From contig CAKRTP010000079.1 of the NCBI GenBank assembly GCA_934402155.1, positions 1 to 8,080 of the forward strand: a stretch of 8,080 nt of DNA, given 5' to 3'. Positions 6,303 to 8,080 of the stretch are shown piece after piece. This DNA comes from an uncultured Blautia sp. Lineage in GTDB: Bacteria; Bacillota; Clostridia; Lachnospirales; Lachnospiraceae. The position numbers were made by a program, and so were the translations under genes. The notes under the pieces were generated by a model. The model ran no database searches and was not told the origin of the DNA. It saw only the letters and a list, made by a program, of their open reading frames with translations. How positions within the stretch are numbered: position 1 is the first letter of the stretch; every line of letters starts with the position of its first letter.

Positions 6303-7187
6303 ATGATTTGTGGAATGACATATTTTCAGATATGCCTGTATTTTCTGGTGTATTCTTTTGGCGGCTGGGTTGTTGAAGTTATTTTTCATGCGGTAGCACT
6401 TGGAAAGGTTATAAACCGAGGATTTTTGAACGGACCGGTATGCCCGGTATATGGATTTGGAGTGCTCTCCGTGTTTGCCATGCTCAATACGATCCAGAGT
6501 GGCGGACATCAGATGAATGATGCAATGATCTTTCTTTTTGGAATCGTCCTTGCGACGGCGGTGGAACTAATCGCCGGCTGGCTGCTGGATGTGTGCTTTC
6601 ATGCAAGATGGTGGGACTATTCAGATAAGCCGTTTAATCTTCACGGCTACATTTGTCTGGAATTCTCACTGATCTGGGGACTTGCGATCGTTATGGTGGT
6701 AAAGGTTTTTCAGAAATATGTAGAAAGTCAGGCATCGCATACACCGGCAACCTGGGAATGGATCGTGATAGCAATTTTGTATGCAGTGTATCTGACAGAT
6801 TTTATTGTAACGGTAGCGGTTATCCGTGGTCTGAACAAAAAGCTTACCAGACTGGACAAGGTTCGTTCTGATCTGAGAATCGTAAGCGACAGACTCAGTG
6901 ATACCCTGGCTACGACTACGATTGATACAGCACAGAAGGTTGGAGAGGGCAAGGTTCAGGCGGCTCTTGCGAAGGCAGAATTCCTTGATGCAACTGCAGC
7001 ACAGAAAGAAAAATCAATCGAAATGCTCCGCGTGAAGAGAGCAGAACTCCAGGCACAGTTTGATGACCTTTCCAATTCTATTACCAATCACACGATCGTT
7101 GGCCAGGGACGAATCATCAAAGCTTTCCCGAAGATGAAGCACAGAGATTACTCTGAACTGATCCAGGAGCTGAAGAAAAGACTGTAA
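6303..7187 (+). CDS. PF06541 (CmpB-like, 'putative ABC transporter permease') membrane protein
   Basis: A 294-residue membrane protein common in Lachnospiraceae, whose biochemical role is not established despite the family name. The N-terminal half has about five membrane segments (roughly 6-26, 48-63, 73-97, 113-135, 151-174). Hallmarks of the family are FGGWVVEV at 19-26, NRGFLNGPVCPVYGFG at 38-53, TAVELIAGW at 85-93, HARWWDYS at 100-107 and LHGYICLEFSLIWG at 113-126. Residues about 176-258 are polar, rich in Ala, Lys, Glu and Gln, with heptad-like spacing suggesting a cytoplasmic coiled coil. No ATP-binding cassette gene is beside it. The start is well supported: AGGAGG eight bases upstream of the ATG. 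It lies 54 bases after ktrA in the same direction and may be the third gene of that operon. A link to ion homeostasis is only suggested by position. Confidence 0.88.
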   Translation: MICGMTYFQICLYFLVYSFGGWVVEVIFHAVALGKVINRGFLNGPVCPVYGFGVLSVFAMLNTIQSGGHQMNDAMIFLFGIVLATAVELIAGWLLDVCFHARWWDYSDKPFNLHGYICLEFSLIWGLAIVMVVKVFQKYVESQASHTPATWEWIVIAILYAVYLTDFIVTVAVIRGLNKKLTRLDKVRSDLRIVSDRLSDTLATTTIDTAQKVGEGKVQAALAKAEFLDATAAQKEKSIEMLRVKRAELQAQFDDLSNSITNHTIVGQGRIIKAFPKMKHRDYSELIQELKKRL

Positions 7188-7196
7188 TTGGTGAAT

Positions 7197-7224
7197 ATAG
7201 GAGATTGAATCCTGTTTTATTTTC
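7197..7224 (+). terminator. Weak hairpin with T-rich tail between convergent genes
   Basis: ATAGGA (7197-7202) and TCCTGT (7210-7215) can form a six-pair stem with one G-U wobble and a 7-base loop, followed by TTTATTTTCC. It is placed correctly for ending the plus-strand transcript, but the stem is short and weak, and the tail lies in the 3' end of the convergent regulator gene. Confidence 0.25.
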
Positions 7225-7906
7225 CTATCATCTGAATCCTTTTACGGTTATAAACCAGATGCAGATACATGGCATCCTGTGCCCGGAGTGGGTCATGGGA
7301 TGCTATGGCATCCGCAATCTCACGGTGAGTTTCGATGGTTTCGTTATGCAAGGTTCCGCCTGTTGTTTCAACAAAGAGAGGAATAGAGCTGTTGATCACA
7401 GGAATCAGTCTTGGAACCACAACGTTCTTACTGCTCATAGCGATCGCTGTATGGAATTCGATATCTTTGTGTGTGTGATCCTTATGATCTTTTAATAATT
7501 TTTCAACTTCATCGCAGAGTGCGGTGATTTTTTTTATGTCTTTTTCGTCGGCATGTGTGGCAGCCATCGCCGCAATAGAAGGCTCGAGGAGAAAGCGTAC
7601 TTCTAAAAGGTCATTGATCAGCTGCTGTTTGTTGCCGATAAAAGTAAAGCCCAGTGGGTCTTCCACCATTCCTGGAGAGGAAGCAATATAGGTACCGGAA
7701 CCCTGGCGGATCGTGACAATATTGCGGGAGGCGAGAAGTTTCATAGCTTCGCGTACAGAACTTCTTCCCGCATTCAGACGTTCGGACAGAATCGTTTCAT
7801 TAGGTAATTTGTCTCCTGGCTGCAGATTCTCTTCTAAAATAAGTTCAATAATGTCTTCGGATATTTTTTGAGGAAGACTCTTCTCTTCAGATGACAGATT
7901 CATCAT
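7217..7906 (-). CDS. FadR-subfamily GntR transcription regulator with FCD ligand domain
   Basis: DNA-binding repressor or activator, 229 residues. The N-terminal winged helix-turn-helix (about 11-75) has the GntR signature LPNETILSERLNAGRSSVREAMKLL followed by the wing RQGSGTYIA. The all-helical FCD effector domain covers about 95-222. Its probable metal site is Asp148, His152, His194 and His216, with Arg104 and Glu108 in the first helix. FCD proteins with this site usually bind a small organic acid through the metal. The ATG at 7906 has GAGG eight bases upstream; a second ATG follows immediately. The gene faces the PF06541 gene with a 29-base gap. It is divergent from whatever lies beyond the right edge, which is the likeliest regulated operon, often one for sugar-acid or carboxylate use. 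The ligand cannot be told from the sequence. Confidence 0.95.
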   Translation of the reverse strand: MMNLSSEEKSLPQKISEDIIELILEENLQPGDKLPNETILSERLNAGRSSVREAMKLLASRNIVTIRQGSGTYIASSPGMVEDPLGFTFIGNKQQLINDLLEVRFLLEPSIAAMAATHADEKDIKKITALCDEVEKLLKDHKDHTHKDIEFHTAIAMSSKNVVVPRLIPVINSSIPLFVETTGGTLHNETIETHREIADAIASHDPLRAQDAMYLHLVYNRKRIQMIGK

Positions 7907-7947
7907 ATGATTTACCTCATTTCTAATAGATGTAATTCTTTCTTTCT

Positions 7948-7976
7948 ATGATAATGTCTTTCAATCCCAATGTCAA
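7948..7976 (-). promoter_or_regulatory. Promoter of the GntR-family gene
   Basis: On the minus strand, TTGACA (7976-7971) is a perfect -35. A 17-base spacer leads to TATCAT (7953-7948) as -10. Transcription would start near 7941, about 35 bases before the ATG. Confidence 0.75.
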
Positions 7977-8015
7977 AATGCTAAAATGCACAAAAATAGA
8001 TACAAAAATTTAGAT
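7975..8015 (+). repeat. Short direct repeats upstream of the GntR-family gene
   Basis: AAAATGC occurs at 7975-7981 and 7983-7989 (8-base period). ACAAAAAT occurs at 7990-7997 and 8002-8009 (12-base period), each followed shortly by AGAT. The first pair touches the -35 of the gntR promoter. They may be regulator contacts, but the region is A-rich and chance is possible. No palindrome of the usual GntR operator type stood out. Confidence 0.35.
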
Positions 8016-8026
8016 AAAATTCCATA

Positions 8027-8055
8027 TTGCGTTTTTTATGAAGAGAATATATGAT
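8027..8055 (+). promoter_or_regulatory. Possible outward promoter toward the right edge
   Basis: TTGCGT (8027-8032), a 17-base spacer and TATGAT (8050-8055) could form a sigma-A promoter for a divergent gene beyond 8080. The last bases, AAGGAA, are purine-rich and could be its ribosome binding site. The -35 matches consensus at only three positions. Confidence 0.35.
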
Positions 8056-8080
8056 AAATACATCAGATGAATTCAAGGAA

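Noticed and set aside
5925..6509. Minus-strand frame of 194 codons over the ktrA end and PF06541 start
   Set aside because: It is antisense to two well-supported genes, with no ribosome site or recognisable domain; its length reflects codon bias on the opposite strand.

Overview
The base composition (moderately A+T-rich), strong GGAG-type ribosome binding sites, compact operons and the gene families present all suggest a gut Firmicute of the Lachnospiraceae (Blautia, Dorea or Ruminococcus gnavus type). That placement is an inference from style and gene content; no marker gene is present. No rRNA, tRNA, CRISPR array, insertion sequence or phage gene was seen.

Left part (1-1692, minus strand): an OmpR-type response regulator and a membrane histidine kinase. 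They are coupled by an ATGA stop/start overlap, and the kinase runs off the left edge. A divergent intergenic region (about 1693-1940) holds two facing promoters. Both have the same layout: a TTWACR-N5-TTTATA direct repeat, ten bases, then a -10 hexamer preceded by TGA. The simplest reading is that the regulator controls both its own operon and the facing one.

Middle part (1941-4152, plus strand): three genes that look like one extracytoplasmic redox unit. They encode a secreted thioredoxin-fold protein (TlpA/ResA type, WCSPC active site) with a large unassigned N-terminal domain; a 50-residue single-pass membrane protein ending in a CMEC motif; and a polytopic NapH-like membrane iron-sulfur protein with two ferredoxin clusters and several CxxxCP motifs. 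The last two genes overlap by 14 bases, and the second of them starts at a rare TTG codon. No CcdA/DsbD-type reductant transporter is visible, so the iron-sulfur protein and the small CXXC protein are candidates for the electron route to the thioredoxin. This is the most interesting system in the window.

A long A+T-rich hairpin (4158-4204) separates this operon from ktrB-ktrA (4256-6248), a K+ channel-like uptake subunit with its RCK gating subunit. A PF06541 (CmpB/putative ABC permease type IV) membrane protein with a coiled-coil tail follows in the same direction. Convergent to it is a FadR-type GntR regulator (7217-7906, minus strand) with a clear promoter. The right-hand edge carries short direct repeats and a possible outward promoter for a divergent gene beyond the window, which is the most likely target of the GntR protein.
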